A stretch of DNA of 64,000 nt. It comes from Virgibacillus sp. SK37 (lineage in GTDB: Bacteria; Bacillota; Bacilli; Bacillales; Amphibacillaceae). The stretch covers positions 2,146,213 through 2,210,212 of the forward strand of contig NZ_CP007161.1 of the NCBI RefSeq assembly GCF_000725285.1, read 5' to 3'. Shown here in pieces: positions 55,610-64,000 of this stretch. The translations under genes were made by a program, and so were the position numbers. The notes under the pieces were generated by a model that had not been told where the DNA came from, did not search any database, and was given only the letters and a program-made list of their open reading frames with translations. How positions within the stretch are numbered: position 1 is the stretch's first letter; every line of letters begins with the position of its first letter.

Positions 55610-55640
55610 AAAAGGAGCTTGTGCATAAGACAAGCTCCTT
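55610..55640 (-). terminator. Intrinsic terminator of rplS
   Basis: AAGGAGCTTG and CAAGCTCCTT form a perfect 10-bp stem, followed by TTTGCTTTT on the minus strand. It starts 11 nt after the rplS stop, so lepB-rbgA need their own promoter or read-through. Confidence 0.9.
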
Positions 55641-55651
55641 TCCAAGTTTTA

Positions 55652-55996
55652 TTATCTGCGTTCTTTAATACGTGCAGCTTTACCACGTAGATTACGTAGA
55701 TAGTAAAGTTTAGCACGACGTACAATACCACGACGAGAAACTTCAATCTTGTCGATACGAGGTGAATGTACTGGGAATGTACGTTCAACACCTACGCCAT
55801 AAGAAAGTTTTCTTACTGTAAATGTTTCGCTGATTCCACCGTTTTGGCGCTTAATAACGACACCTTCGAATACCTGAATACGCTCACGAGTTCCTTCTAC
55901 AACTTTAACGTGAACTTTTACAGTGTCTCCCGGGCGGAAATCAGGATGATCTGTACGAAGTTGTTCCTTCGTAATATCTGCGATTAATTTTTGCAT
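55652..55996 (-). CDS. rplS: 50S ribosomal protein L19
   Basis: The 114-residue protein begins [28 protein letters not shown] and has [29 protein letters not shown] and [30 protein letters not shown], the L19 signature. I choose ATG at 55996 since GGAAGGAGTGAACAGG precedes it; the frame is open 10 codons upstream. A separate promoter and leader suggest autoregulation. Confidence 0.98.
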   Translation of the reverse strand: MQKLIADITKEQLRTDHPDFRPGDTVKVHVKVVEGTRERIQVFEGVVIKRQNGGISETFTVRKLSYGVGVERTFPVHSPRIDKIEVSRRGIVRRAKLYYLRNLRGKAARIKERR

Positions 55997-56085
55997 CCTG
56001 TTCACTCCTTCCAAACCAATGCTCATATCTCTCTAAGTGACAGCGGAACATCGTTTATACGGCTTAAATAACTCTTTAAGCACAA
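55997..56085 (-). other. rplS mRNA leader (possible L19 autoregulatory leader)
   Basis: The predicted transcript from 56091 has a leader of about 85-90 nt before rplS. It contains CTTAAAGAGTTATTTAAG, which can form a small hairpin, and GTTCCGCTGTCACTTAG. Bacillus rplS is known to have an L19 leader; by position this is a candidate, but I have not matched the consensus structure. Confidence 0.4.
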
Positions 56086-56090
56086 CATTT

Positions 56091-56119
56091 AATATACCAT
56101 AACAAGGAAAATAGATCAA
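56091..56119 (-). promoter_or_regulatory. Sigma-A promoter of rplS
   Basis: TTGATC (56114-56119), a 17-nt spacer and TATATT (56091-56096) on the minus strand, directly after the trmD stop codon. It would give rplS expression independent of the rpsP-rimM-trmD transcript. Confidence 0.6.
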
Positions 56120-56132
56120 TAATAATTAAGAA

Positions 56133-56876
56133 TTATTTTTCCTCTTGTATTACCTCTTTTAATAAAGCATTGTCTTCTTCAGTTAAGCTTGATTCATCAA
56201 TTAACTCTTTTCTGCGTTGATACGTTCTTTTCAATGATTCTTTTCTTCGCCATGTCTCAATTTTGGCATGGTCTCCTGAAAGCAGTATAGGTGGTACAGA
56301 TAACCCGCGAAAGTTAGCCGGTCTTGTATAATGGGGATATTCCAATAGTCCTGTAGAAAAAGAATCTTCTGGAGCAGATTGCTTGTTTCCCAATACATCT
56401 GGAAGAAGCCGGACAACACTATCAATAACCACCATAGCTCCAAGCTCTCCCCCGGTGAGGATATAGTCTCCGATAGAAATCTCATCTGTCACCAAATGCT
56501 CTCTGATCCTCTCATCATACCCCTCATAATGGCCACAAATAAAAATGAGATGCTCCTCTTCTGAAAGCTCTTCTGCCTTTTTTTGAGTGTATGGTTCGCC
56601 TTGGGGGCACATTAATATAACGCGCGGTTCTTTTGTGGACTCCTTCTTTTTCATTGCAGCCTGAACTGCATCGAAAATAGGCTGGGGTGTTAAAACCATC
56701 CCGGCACCTCCACCATATGGATAATCATCTACCTTTTGATGCTTATTCTCCGTAAAATCACGAAAGTTGATTAAATCATAGCTATATTTATTTTTCTCAT
56801 ATGCTTTATTTAATATCGATGACTGAAACATACCTGTCAACATTTCCGGAAAAAGAGTCAGGACATCTATATGCAT
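56133..56876 (-). CDS. trmD: tRNA (guanine37-N1)-methyltransferase TrmD
   Basis: TrmD methylates G37 of tRNAs reading CNN codons and so prevents frameshifts. The 247-residue SPOUT protein begins [17 protein letters not shown] and has the knot motif [31 protein letters not shown] with [30 protein letters not shown] at 56876 lies 1 nt after the rimM stop, indicating translational coupling. The frame is open 10 codons upstream inside rimM. Confidence 0.98.
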   Translation of the reverse strand: MHIDVLTLFPEMLTGMFQSSILNKAYEKNKYSYDLINFRDFTENKHQKVDDYPYGGGAGMVLTPQPIFDAVQAAMKKKESTKEPRVILMCPQGEPYTQKKAEELSEEEHLIFICGHYEGYDERIREHLVTDEISIGDYILTGGELGAMVVIDSVVRLLPDVLGNKQSAPEDSFSTGLLEYPHYTRPANFRGLSVPPILLSGDHAKIETWRRKESLKRTYQRRKELIDESSLTEEDNALLKEVIQEEK

Positions 56877-56877
56877 C

Positions 56878-57393
56878 TTAATCAAGCAACCCTTCCATCG
56901 GCTCAATGACGATTTTCTTTTCCTGAGTATCTACTTCCATAACCACTTCTTTTATATATGGAATAAGCAAATCTTTTTTACCTGCACGTTGGACAACCCA
57001 AACATCATTGGCCCCAGGTGAAAGTATCTCTTTAATCCGCCCAATTTCTTCATTACCCGTGGAAAATACTGTGCAGCCGATAATTTCATGATAATAGAAT
57101 TCATTCTCTTCCAGTTCAGTAAGTTGATCCTCTGTTATTTCTAGCGATGCTCCTTTAAATGCTTCAACCTCGTTAATAGAGTCATACCCTTCAAAAAGAA
57201 GCAGATCAAATCCTTTATGGATACGATGTGCTTTGATGACAAGTGGAAGCGGTTCTTTATTTTCTTTTACCACATAGACTGTATTTCCCTTTTCAAACCG
57301 TTCGTCGAAGTCACTTATCCTAACCACTTTTATTTCCCCGCGGATTCCATGGGTATTTACTATTTTACCTATTTTATACATTACCTTATCCAT
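56878..57393 (-). CDS. rimM: 16S rRNA processing protein RimM
   Basis: RimM assists 30S head assembly around S19. The 171-residue protein has the N-terminal barrel ([24 protein letters not shown]) and C-terminal PRC barrel ([40 protein letters not shown] ... LIPYIKEVV). Order rpsP-khpA-ylqD-rimM-trmD-rplS is that of B. subtilis. Confidence 0.97.
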   Translation of the reverse strand: MDKVMYKIGKIVNTHGIRGEIKVVRISDFDERFEKGNTVYVVKENKEPLPLVIKAHRIHKGFDLLLFEGYDSINEVEAFKGASLEITEDQLTELEENEFYYHEIIGCTVFSTGNEEIGRIKEILSPGANDVWVVQRAGKKDLLIPYIKEVVMEVDTQEKKIVIEPMEGLLD

Positions 57394-57408
57394 GCTCTCA
57401 CCTACTAA

Positions 57409-57798
57409 CTATTCATCTATTCGAACGACAGTCTCGTCCTTTATTATAATTGCTTTTTCTTTTATTGAATGAGTCCAATCCATACCTACAGAAACTTCAA
57501 CAAGAGCTTCAACCTGGTCTTCTATAATCTCACTACCCATTTCAAGCATATCCAATTGCTCAATTTTAAAGTCTGCTAATTTTATTTTTTCTTTGCGATT
57601 TTTTATCTCTTGTTGAAAACGTTGACTAATATCTTGTTTGGATACCCCTGGTTTATTTTGTAGCTTTCTTTGTTCAAAAAGCAGTTGTTGACACTCTTGT
57701 TCAAGCCGCATTTTATGGCTTGTAAAATTGCTTTTTAACTTTTCTTTACTTCTCTCTGTTACAATTTGTTTAATCAGGACTTTTTGAATAATCTTCAC
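57409..57798 (-). CDS. ylqD: YlqD-family protein, unknown function
   Basis: A 129-residue cytosolic protein with an N-terminal strand (KIIQKVLIKQIVTERSKEKL), a central coiled coil (about 30-85) and a C-terminal EALVEVSVGMDWTHSIKEKAIIIKDETVVRID. It matches YlqD of B. subtilis by position between khpA and rimM and by layout. Its function has not been settled. The start is GTG at 57798. Confidence 0.88.
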   Translation of the reverse strand: MKIIQKVLIKQIVTERSKEKLKSNFTSHKMRLEQECQQLLFEQRKLQNKPGVSKQDISQRFQQEIKNRKEKIKLADFKIEQLDMLEMGSEIIEDQVEALVEVSVGMDWTHSIKEKAIIIKDETVVRIDE

Positions 57799-57871
57799 GT
57801 AACTTCCTCACTCTCACAAATAATCAAACTACCAGAGATGTAGAAAAAGGGAAAGGTATCCCCCTTCCCCT

Positions 57872-58099
57872 TTACATAATATCAAGATAAATACGTTTCC
57901 CGCTATCCGTCTTTGCAGCATAAACTACAGTACGGATTGCCTTTGCAATACGTCCATTTTTGCCAATCACCTTACCTACATCCTCTTGGTTTACAGCAAG
58001 GTGATAAACTACTTTTTCATTCTCTTCCGTCTCTGTCACAACTACATCTTTAGGGTGATCAACGAGAGAAGTAACAATAGTTTCAATTAGGGCTTTCAT
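57872..58099 (-). CDS. khpA: KH-domain RNA-binding protein KhpA (YlqC)
   Basis: A 75-residue protein consisting of one KH domain: LIETIVTSLVDHPKDVVVTE, then VNQEDVGKVIGKNGRIAKAIRTVVYAAK with the GKNG loop that binds RNA. KhpA acts with KhpB in Gram-positives on sRNA and mRNA and affects cell elongation in streptococci. It follows rpsP by 19 nt. Confidence 0.95.
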   Translation of the reverse strand: MKALIETIVTSLVDHPKDVVVTETEENEKVVYHLAVNQEDVGKVIGKNGRIAKAIRTVVYAAKTDSGKRIYLDIM

Positions 58100-58118
58100 G
58101 ATATATCACACTACTTTA

Positions 58119-58388
58119 CTATTGGTTTTTCTGTTCGTGGAATTTCTTCATGATGCCTTCTTTTGAGAAAAGATTGCGAACTGTATCACTTGGCTTAGCA
58201 CCTTTTGTCATCCAATCCAATGCTTTATCTTCATCTATTTTAACTTCAATTGGATTAACTACTGGGTTGTATGTCCCAATTTGCTCAATCTGACGTCCGT
58301 CACGAGGAGAACGTGAATCAGCTACAACGATACGATAAAATGGATTTCTCTTTGAACCCATACGTTTTAAACGAATTTTAACAGCCAT
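58119..58388 (-). CDS. rpsP: 30S ribosomal protein S16
   Basis: The 89-residue protein begins [32 protein letters not shown], the S16 signature, and contains [42 protein letters not shown] at 58388 follows GGAGGTG by 6 nt; ten open codons upstream are not used. Confidence 0.98.
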   Translation of the reverse strand: MAVKIRLKRMGSKRNPFYRIVVADSRSPRDGRQIEQIGTYNPVVNPIEVKIDEDKALDWMTKGAKPSDTVRNLFSKEGIMKKFHEQKNQ

Positions 58389-58509
58389 GATTTGCACCTC
58401 CAAATTTAAATGTCTCACACAAGATTAAATTCTAACAGAAAGTATTTTGTCTGTAAAGTGTTTTTACATTACATTATAAATTTAAGTGAATTATGAACTT
58501 ATGTTTTTT

Positions 58510-59853
58510 TTACATAAAAGGAAAGTTTAAGCCTTTTCCTTTCTTCCCTTTTTGCATGTTGGTCATTTGTTTCATCATTTTCTTCATTTCTTCAAATTGT
58601 TTTAATAATCGGTTTACCTGAGAAACAGAGGTCCCAGATCCTTTAGCAATCCTTTTCTTGCGACTTGCGTTCATAATACTTGGGTCTTTCCGTTCTTTTT
58701 TTGTCATCGATTGAATGATTGCTTCCACATGTGAAAGTTGTTTTTCATCAATTTGAGCGTTTTTAAGACCTTTCATTTTATTAGCACCAGGGATCATAGA
58801 CATTAACTCATCCAATGGACCCATATTTTTCACTTGACCCATTTGCTCGAGGAAATCATCGAAAGTAAAAGACATCGTCCGCATTTTTTCTTCCAATTCC
58901 TTTGCCTGCTTCTCATCCACATTTGTCTGAGCTTTTTCAATCAGTGACAGGACATCCCCCATGCCTAAAATCCTTGATGCCATACGGTCTGGATGGAATG
59001 CCTCAAGCTGGTCCAGTTTTTCTCCCATACCAGCAAATTTAATTGGTTTGTCCGTGACTGCTTTTATTGAAAGAGCAGCGCCTCCACGAGTGTCGCCATC
59101 AAGTTTTGTTAATACAACACCTGAAATATCCAATTGATCATTAAAGCTTTCAGCGACGTTTACTGCGTCTTGACCTGTCATAGCATCTACAACTAAAAAT
59201 ATTTCATCAGGTTTAACAGATGATTTAATTTGCTGCAATTCATCCATTAGATCATTATCAACATGTAAACGACCAGCAGTGTCAATAATTACATAATCCC
59301 GATGTTCTTCTTTTGCCTTTTCAATAGATTGTTTGGCAATATCCACTGGGTTCGCATCGCTTCCCATGGAAAATACAGGCATATCAAGCTGTTGGCCTAA
59401 TGTTTCCAATTGATTTATAGCCGCAGGACGATACACATCACACGCGACCAATAGTGGTGATCTATTATGCTTTTTACGCAAGTGGTTAGCCAGCTTACCC
59501 GTTGTTGTTGTTTTACCTGCACCTTGTAGACCAACCATCATAATTACTGTAGGAGAGCGGTCAGCCACAGCTATTTTACTTTGTTCTCCGCCCATTAGTT
59601 CACATAGTTCGTCTTGAACAACCTTAATAACCTGTTGACCAGGAGTCAAACTTTCCATTACTTCTTGGCCAATAGCTCGTTCTTTAATCCGTTTAATTAA
59701 ATCTTTAACTACTTTGAAGTTAACATCAGCCTCTAATAAGGCAAGACGTACTTCTCTTGTCATTTCTTTTACGTCCTGTTCAGAGACCTTCCCTTTACCA
59801 GTAATCTTCTTTATTGTACTCTGTAAACGGTCGGCCAACCCTTCAAATGCCAT
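58510..59853 (-). CDS. ffh: Signal recognition particle protein Ffh
   Basis: Ffh binds signal sequences and SRP RNA and delivers ribosomes to FtsY. The 447-residue protein has the N domain, G domain (GLQGAGKTTTTGKLANHLRKK; DVYRPAAINQL; DTAGRLHVDNDL; TKLDGDTRGGAALSI) and the Met-rich M domain (about 300-447, MRTMSFTFDDFLEQMGQVKNMGPLDELMSMIPG; KGSGTSVSQVNRLLKQFEEMKKMMKQM). It follows ylxM by 13 nt. Confidence 0.99.
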   Translation of the reverse strand: MAFEGLADRLQSTIKKITGKGKVSEQDVKEMTREVRLALLEADVNFKVVKDLIKRIKERAIGQEVMESLTPGQQVIKVVQDELCELMGGEQSKIAVADRSPTVIMMVGLQGAGKTTTTGKLANHLRKKHNRSPLLVACDVYRPAAINQLETLGQQLDMPVFSMGSDANPVDIAKQSIEKAKEEHRDYVIIDTAGRLHVDNDLMDELQQIKSSVKPDEIFLVVDAMTGQDAVNVAESFNDQLDISGVVLTKLDGDTRGGAALSIKAVTDKPIKFAGMGEKLDQLEAFHPDRMASRILGMGDVLSLIEKAQTNVDEKQAKELEEKMRTMSFTFDDFLEQMGQVKNMGPLDELMSMIPGANKMKGLKNAQIDEKQLSHVEAIIQSMTKKERKDPSIMNASRKKRIAKGSGTSVSQVNRLLKQFEEMKKMMKQMTNMQKGKKGKGLNFPFM

Positions 59854-59866
59854 AGAAGGTATCCCC

Positions 59867-60190
59867 CTAATCTATATCTTTTAATTGATGGAGTTTATGC
59901 AATAACTCCGTTTGTTCTTTGGAAACCATAGTCTCGAGTTCTTTAATTAGAACAACTCTATCTTGGAACTTACTGTATAAATGCAATTTTTCTTCATAAG
60001 ATTCAAGCATCGCTTCCGTTCGCTTTATATTATCATACACAGCCTGTCTGGAAACATTGGAAACCTCGGAAATTTCACCTAATGAATAGTCCTCCAAGTA
60101 ATACATTTCCATATAATTTCTTTGTTTGGGTGTGAGCAACGCCTGGTAGAAATCGAAAAGATAATTGATTCTGGTAGTTTTTTCGAGCAT
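59867..60190 (-). CDS. ylxM: SRP-associated regulatory protein YlxM
   Basis: A 107-residue helical protein with a sigma-region-4-like helix-turn-helix: [49 protein letters not shown]. YlxM is encoded with ffh in Bacilli and is reported to affect SRP GTPase activity in streptococci. ATG at 60190 ([12 protein letters not shown]) is chosen by family N-terminus and the GGGGTG site; the frame stays open 22 codons upstream with no site. Confidence 0.95.
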   Translation of the reverse strand: MLEKTTRINYLFDFYQALLTPKQRNYMEMYYLEDYSLGEISEVSNVSRQAVYDNIKRTEAMLESYEEKLHLYSKFQDRVVLIKELETMVSKEQTELLHKLHQLKDID

Positions 60191-60277
60191 TATACACCCC
60201 GCCTTGTTAAGTGATTTCACTTTACAATTTATATTTATCTTACAGAAATAAAACAAGACTTGTCAAGCCGGCCTAAT

Positions 60278-61273
60278 TTATTCCTCTTCTTGTAGCATAT
60301 CAGCAAAAAGACCGTAAACAAAGGCATGCGCATCAAATTCTCTTAAATCATCCATTTGTTCACCCAGACCAACAAACTTGACCGGTATTTGCAACTCATT
60401 TCGGATAGCCAAGACAATTCCTCCTTTGGCAGTACCATCCAATTTAGTTAATACAATACCGGAAACATCTGTTGCCTCTGAAAAAGTTTTTGCCTGGTTT
60501 AGTGCATTTTGGCCAGTGGTCGCATCAAGTACGAGAAGTACTTCATGCGGTGCTCCAGGGATTTCTCTCTCAATTACACGTTTTACCTTAGACAGTTCGT
60601 TCATTAGGTTCACTTTATTTTGCAGTCTTCCGGCTGTATCACAAATTAAAACGTCCGCATTACGGGATTTCGCTGCTTTAATTCCATCGAAGATTACTGC
60701 TGCTGGATCGCTTCCGGCATTTTGTTTGATTACGTCTACACCCGCACGCTCGCCCCATACTTCCAGTTGTTCTATAGCTCCTGCACGAAAGGTATCACCT
60801 GCAGCAAGCACAACATTTTTTCCTTTTTGCTTTAGTTGATGCGCCAATTTACCTATAGATGTCGTTTTACCAACTCCATTAACACCAACAACTAATATAA
60901 CGGAAAGTTGCCCTTCCTCCAAATGTATCTCTTCTATTTTCTCATCTGCTTCGCCATAGTATATTTCTACTAGCTTTTCGGAAATTATTTCTTTAACTTC
61001 TTTCGTATCATGAATATTCTGTCGCTTCACTTCCATTTTCAATTCGTCAATAAGATCCATTACAGTCATTACTCCAACATCAGCAGAGATTAAAATCTCT
61101 TCCAACTCTTCAAAGAAATCTTCATCTACTTTACGATAACGGGCAATTAAATTATTAATCTTTCCTGAAAAGGAGCTTCGGGTCTTCTTCATACCTTCCT
61201 TGTATTTTGTTGACACTTCTTGTTTTTCTTCGCTCTGTTTAAATTTATTTTTAAATTTATCCATAAATCCCAT
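60278..61273 (-). CDS. ftsY: SRP receptor FtsY
   Basis: FtsY is the membrane-associated receptor for SRP. The 331-residue protein has a short basic N-terminal region, the N domain (about 30-110, LEEILISADVGVMTVMDLIDELK) and G domain with GVNGVGKTTSIGKLAHQLK, DTFRAGAIEQLEVWG, DTAGRLQNKVNLMNEL and TKLDGTAKGGIVLAI. It follows smc by 15 nt, as in B. subtilis. ATG at 61273 has AAGGAGG upstream. Confidence 0.99.
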   Translation of the reverse strand: MGFMDKFKNKFKQSEEKQEVSTKYKEGMKKTRSSFSGKINNLIARYRKVDEDFFEELEEILISADVGVMTVMDLIDELKMEVKRQNIHDTKEVKEIISEKLVEIYYGEADEKIEEIHLEEGQLSVILVVGVNGVGKTTSIGKLAHQLKQKGKNVVLAAGDTFRAGAIEQLEVWGERAGVDVIKQNAGSDPAAVIFDGIKAAKSRNADVLICDTAGRLQNKVNLMNELSKVKRVIEREIPGAPHEVLLVLDATTGQNALNQAKTFSEATDVSGIVLTKLDGTAKGGIVLAIRNELQIPVKFVGLGEQMDDLREFDAHAFVYGLFADMLQEEE

Positions 61274-61288
61274 GATCGATGGTCCTCC

Positions 61289-64000
61289 TTATGAATTCAC
61301 TAGTTCTTTTGTATCTTCAAGACGCACAGACACTAGCCTTGATACACCAGATTCCTGCATGGTTACACCATACAATACGTCAGCTTCTTCCATTGTACCT
61401 TTACGGTGGGTGATTACGATAAATTGAGTATTTTCACTATATAATTTTACATATTTCGCAAATCTAACCACGTTCGCTTCATCCAATGCTGCCTCTACTT
61501 CATCAAGTATACAAAAAGGCACAGGCCTAACTCGTAAAATAGCAAATAATAAAGCAATTGCGGTCAATGCTCTCTCTCCACCAGATAACAAGCCAAGGTT
61601 TTGTAGTTTTTTTCCAGGTGGCTGTGCTACAATTTCCACACCCGTTTCAAGCAGTTTTTTAGGGTCCGTAAGCTTCAACTCTGCACGTCCTCCCCCAAAT
61701 AATTGATGAAATACGACGGCAAACTCTTCTTTAATTTGTGAAAATGTTTCATCAAATCGCTTAATCATTTCTTCATCCATCTCTTGTATTATTGCATAGA
61801 GAGTTTGCTTTGCTTCTGTCAAATCAGCTCTCTGTTCAGTTAAAAATGAATAGCGTTCATTAATTCGGTTAAATTCATCAATCGCGCCAATGTTAACTGC
61901 TCCTAATTTTTCTATTTGTTGCTTCAAATGCTTCACAACGGACTTCGAATTTTCTACATCTTGCGTTTTTTCGTAAGTTTGCTGGGCTTTTTCATAGGTG
62001 ATCATATAGTCACCCTGAAGCTGAGAAAGATGATTTTCTAATTCAACATCCAGACGATTCGCTTTTACTTCCTTTTGTTGAATTAAATGTAACACCATTT
62101 GATGCTTTTTATTTTCTTCTTTTATTTCTCTTTCGTTATCTTCCAAAAGTTGACTCCGATTGGTACGCTCCAATCGTTTTTCTTGTATAGATTCGGTCAG
62201 ACTGGATTTACTCTCTTTAGTTGAGATAATAATATCATCTAATTCCTCTTCCGTTTGGGTTGAATTATCTATATATGTTATCTCGGCAAGTTCTTTTTGA
62301 AATAGATCATATTGTTGTTGTAAATCTTCTAACTGGCTCTGAACTCCATTGGTTTTTTCCTTTTGGCTTTTCATGCGTTCTTCTTGTTCAGCAAGTAAAA
62401 CTTGTTTTTGGTGAAGTTTGTTTTTGTTATCATCTTGTTGCTCATTATACATTTTTTCCTGCTTAGTTAAATCATCCATCTTGTTTTGTAGAGAGTTCAA
62501 TTCCTCTTTAATCTTAGTAAGATCAATAGTTAATTGTTTCTCACGTTGAATAAGAGAGTTATGATCATTTTTATATTGGTTTCTATCATAATCATACATT
62601 GCAAGCTGGCTATTCAGTGCATCAAGCTTCATTTCTTGCTCTTTGGAATTAGAATAATGTTTTTGGAGCTTTTCTTGAGATTCATTTAATATGGATTCCT
62701 CATCGCTTAATTGTTGTTCAAGCTCATTTATACGTTCCTTTTTATCCTTCACTTGCCGTTCAAACACGAGTGTCTTCTCCTGGAAATCCTTTAACTTATC
62801 CGTTAACTCTTGAAGTTCCTTTTCTCTTGTAAATAAGGATTGATTTGTTTTCTTTTGTACTCCACCTGACATTGCGCCACCCGGATTGACTACATCCCCC
62901 TCCATAGTTACAATACGAAACTTTCTTTTTACAATTCCTGCTATCTCATTTGCATCTTTAAGCGACTGAGTAATAACCACATGCCCCATTAAGTGATTTA
63001 CTGCTCGGGAAAACGAAGCGTCAATTTTTACCAGATCTGCAGCAACTCCAATAAAGCCTGGATGTTCTTTTACTTTATAGAGTAGTTCTGGAGAAATAAA
63101 TCTTTCTTGAATGCTGTCTAATGGAAGAAAGGTAGCTCTACCGTTGTTTGTTTTCTTTAGCCAGTAAATAGCATCTCTGGCTGCTTTTTCGTTCTTTACA
63201 ACGACATGTTGCGATTGTCCGCCAAGGACTGTCTCAATAGCCGTTATGTATTTATTTGGAACATCAATAAGTTCAATAACTGCACCATATATGTCATGCA
63301 ATGTTTTATTTTCACGTGCTTTAAGTATTGCTTTTACCCCATGGAAAAAACCCTGAAAATCCTGTTTCATTTCTTGGAGCATTTCTTGTTTAGATTTCAG
63401 CTTTTCAATATACTGATAGCCTTGATAAAGTTTAGTTTGAGCTTGCTCGAAAACAGTCCTTTCAGCACTTAAGGAATCCTTTATATGCTTGATCAACTTT
63501 TCTTTATCTTCCACCTCCGCTCGAGAGGTTAATAAAGAGGAAGAAAGTTTTTCTACAGATAGTTGTATATCTTCTCTATTCTTTAGTAATTCCTTAAATT
63601 TCACATCCTGCTGATCCTTTTTACCATTTATTTGTTGTAATTGCTTTGCAATTGATTGTATTTCATTTCTTTTTGCTGCTTGCTGATTTAATAACTCAAT
63701 ATAATCTGATTTCAAATCCTCAATTTGATCAGCAAGTGCTTCCTGATCAAGCTCTAAATAACCTTTTAACTCCTTTATACTTTGCTGTGTAGATTTCTTT
63801 TCATCTATCAGTGTGGATAATTTCTTTTTTTCCTTAATAAATTCATCATGAAGTTTACCAATCTTTACTGAAGTTTGGTCTATTTGTGACTCTAGTTTTT
63901 CTCTATTCTCGGTAGCATGCTTGGTTCGTTCATGAAGCAATTTCTTTCTACCTTCATACTTTTCCAATTCTTGTGTAGTCTTTAGCAAATCTTCCTGTAA
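61289..64000 (-). CDS. smc: Chromosome partition protein SMC (3' part; runs off the right edge)
   Basis: SMC condenses and segregates chromosomes with ScpA/ScpB. The 903 codons in the window cover part of the first coiled coil, the hinge (about 230-370 of the visible part: FFHGVKAILKARENKTLHDIYGAVIELIDVPNKY ... NPGGAMSGG), the second coiled coil and the C-terminal ATPase head with LGLLSGGERALTAIALLFAILRV (ABC signature) and FCILDEVEAALDEANVVRF (Walker B, D-loop). The N-terminal Walker A half lies beyond position 64000. No frame break is seen. Confidence 0.98.
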   Translation of the reverse strand, partial: LQEDLLKTTQELEKYEGRKKLLHERTKHATENREKLESQIDQTSVKIGKLHDEFIKEKKKLSTLIDEKKSTQQSIKELKGYLELDQEALADQIEDLKSDYIELLNQQAAKRNEIQSIAKQLQQINGKKDQQDVKFKELLKNREDIQLSVEKLSSSLLTSRAEVEDKEKLIKHIKDSLSAERTVFEQAQTKLYQGYQYIEKLKSKQEMLQEMKQDFQGFFHGVKAILKARENKTLHDIYGAVIELIDVPNKYITAIETVLGGQSQHVVVKNEKAARDAIYWLKKTNNGRATFLPLDSIQERFISPELLYKVKEHPGFIGVAADLVKIDASFSRAVNHLMGHVVITQSLKDANEIAGIVKRKFRIVTMEGDVVNPGGAMSGGVQKKTNQSLFTREKELQELTDKLKDFQEKTLVFERQVKDKKERINELEQQLSDEESILNESQEKLQKHYSNSKEQEMKLDALNSQLAMYDYDRNQYKNDHNSLIQREKQLTIDLTKIKEELNSLQNKMDDLTKQEKMYNEQQDDNKNKLHQKQVLLAEQEERMKSQKEKTNGVQSQLEDLQQQYDLFQKELAEITYIDNSTQTEEELDDIIISTKESKSSLTESIQEKRLERTNRSQLLEDNEREIKEENKKHQMVLHLIQQKEVKANRLDVELENHLSQLQGDYMITYEKAQQTYEKTQDVENSKSVVKHLKQQIEKLGAVNIGAIDEFNRINERYSFLTEQRADLTEAKQTLYAIIQEMDEEMIKRFDETFSQIKEEFAVVFHQLFGGGRAELKLTDPKKLLETGVEIVAQPPGKKLQNLGLLSGGERALTAIALLFAILRVRPVPFCILDEVEAALDEANVVRFAKYVKLYSENTQFIVITHRKGTMEEADVLYGVTMQESGVSRLVSVRLEDTKELVNS

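Overview
The window is a low-GC Gram-positive chromosome segment in which every recognisable gene lies on the minus strand. Gene content and order follow the Bacillus subtilis smc-ftsY-ffh ... fla/che ... rpsB-tsf ... polC-nusA-ylxR block. The protein sequences, AT-rich spacers, strong GGAGG ribosome binding sites and frequent TTG/GTG starts point to the family Bacillaceae, probably a halotolerant genus of the Oceanobacillus/Virgibacillus type. The genus is inferred from resemblance, not demonstrated.

Read in the direction of transcription (high to low coordinates): (1) 64000-53138 carries chromosome condensation, SRP and ribosome maturation genes (smc, ftsY, ylxM, ffh, rpsP, khpA, ylqD, rimM, trmD, rplS), then a type I signal peptidase, rbgA and rnhB. 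(2) 53117-47868 holds a FliK-like/FlhB-like orphan pair, sucCD and dprA. (3) 47768-40616 holds topA, an atypical spacer with a small unknown gene and two GC-rich inverted-repeat elements, then xerC-hslV-hslU-codY. (4) 40307-13910 is the long fla/che operon: basal body, hook, C-ring, export apparatus, FlhF/FlhG, the chemotaxis genes cheY, cheB, cheW, cheC and cheD, sigD, a broken fapA-like gene and swrB. (5) 13720-7459 is rpsB-tsf-pyrH-frr-uppS-cdsA-rseP. (6) 7345-1 is polC, an RsbR-type STAS gene, rimP, nusA and the first codons of ylxR.

Most of the window is a textbook housekeeping and motility neighbourhood. What stands out is what is missing. Four genes that normally sit in this block are absent, each as a clean single-gene gap: cheA (between cheB and cheW), dxr (between cdsA and rseP), proS (between rseP and polC) and trmFO (between topA and xerC). 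Two of them, dxr and proS, normally encode essential functions, so they must be elsewhere or replaced by analogues, or the sequence or assembly is incomplete. Loss of cheA from an operon that keeps cheY, cheB, cheW, cheC, cheD and fliY is functionally paradoxical.

Other departures from the standard layout are a fapA-like gene with two frameshifts (one at a TA dinucleotide run), an RsbR-like gene in its own transcription unit between polC and rimP that lacks the usual phospho-acceptor after the STAS Asp, and a dprA gene whose only good start is CTG. I found no tRNA, rRNA, CRISPR array, intact insertion sequence or prophage. I did not recognise a wholly new multi-gene system.
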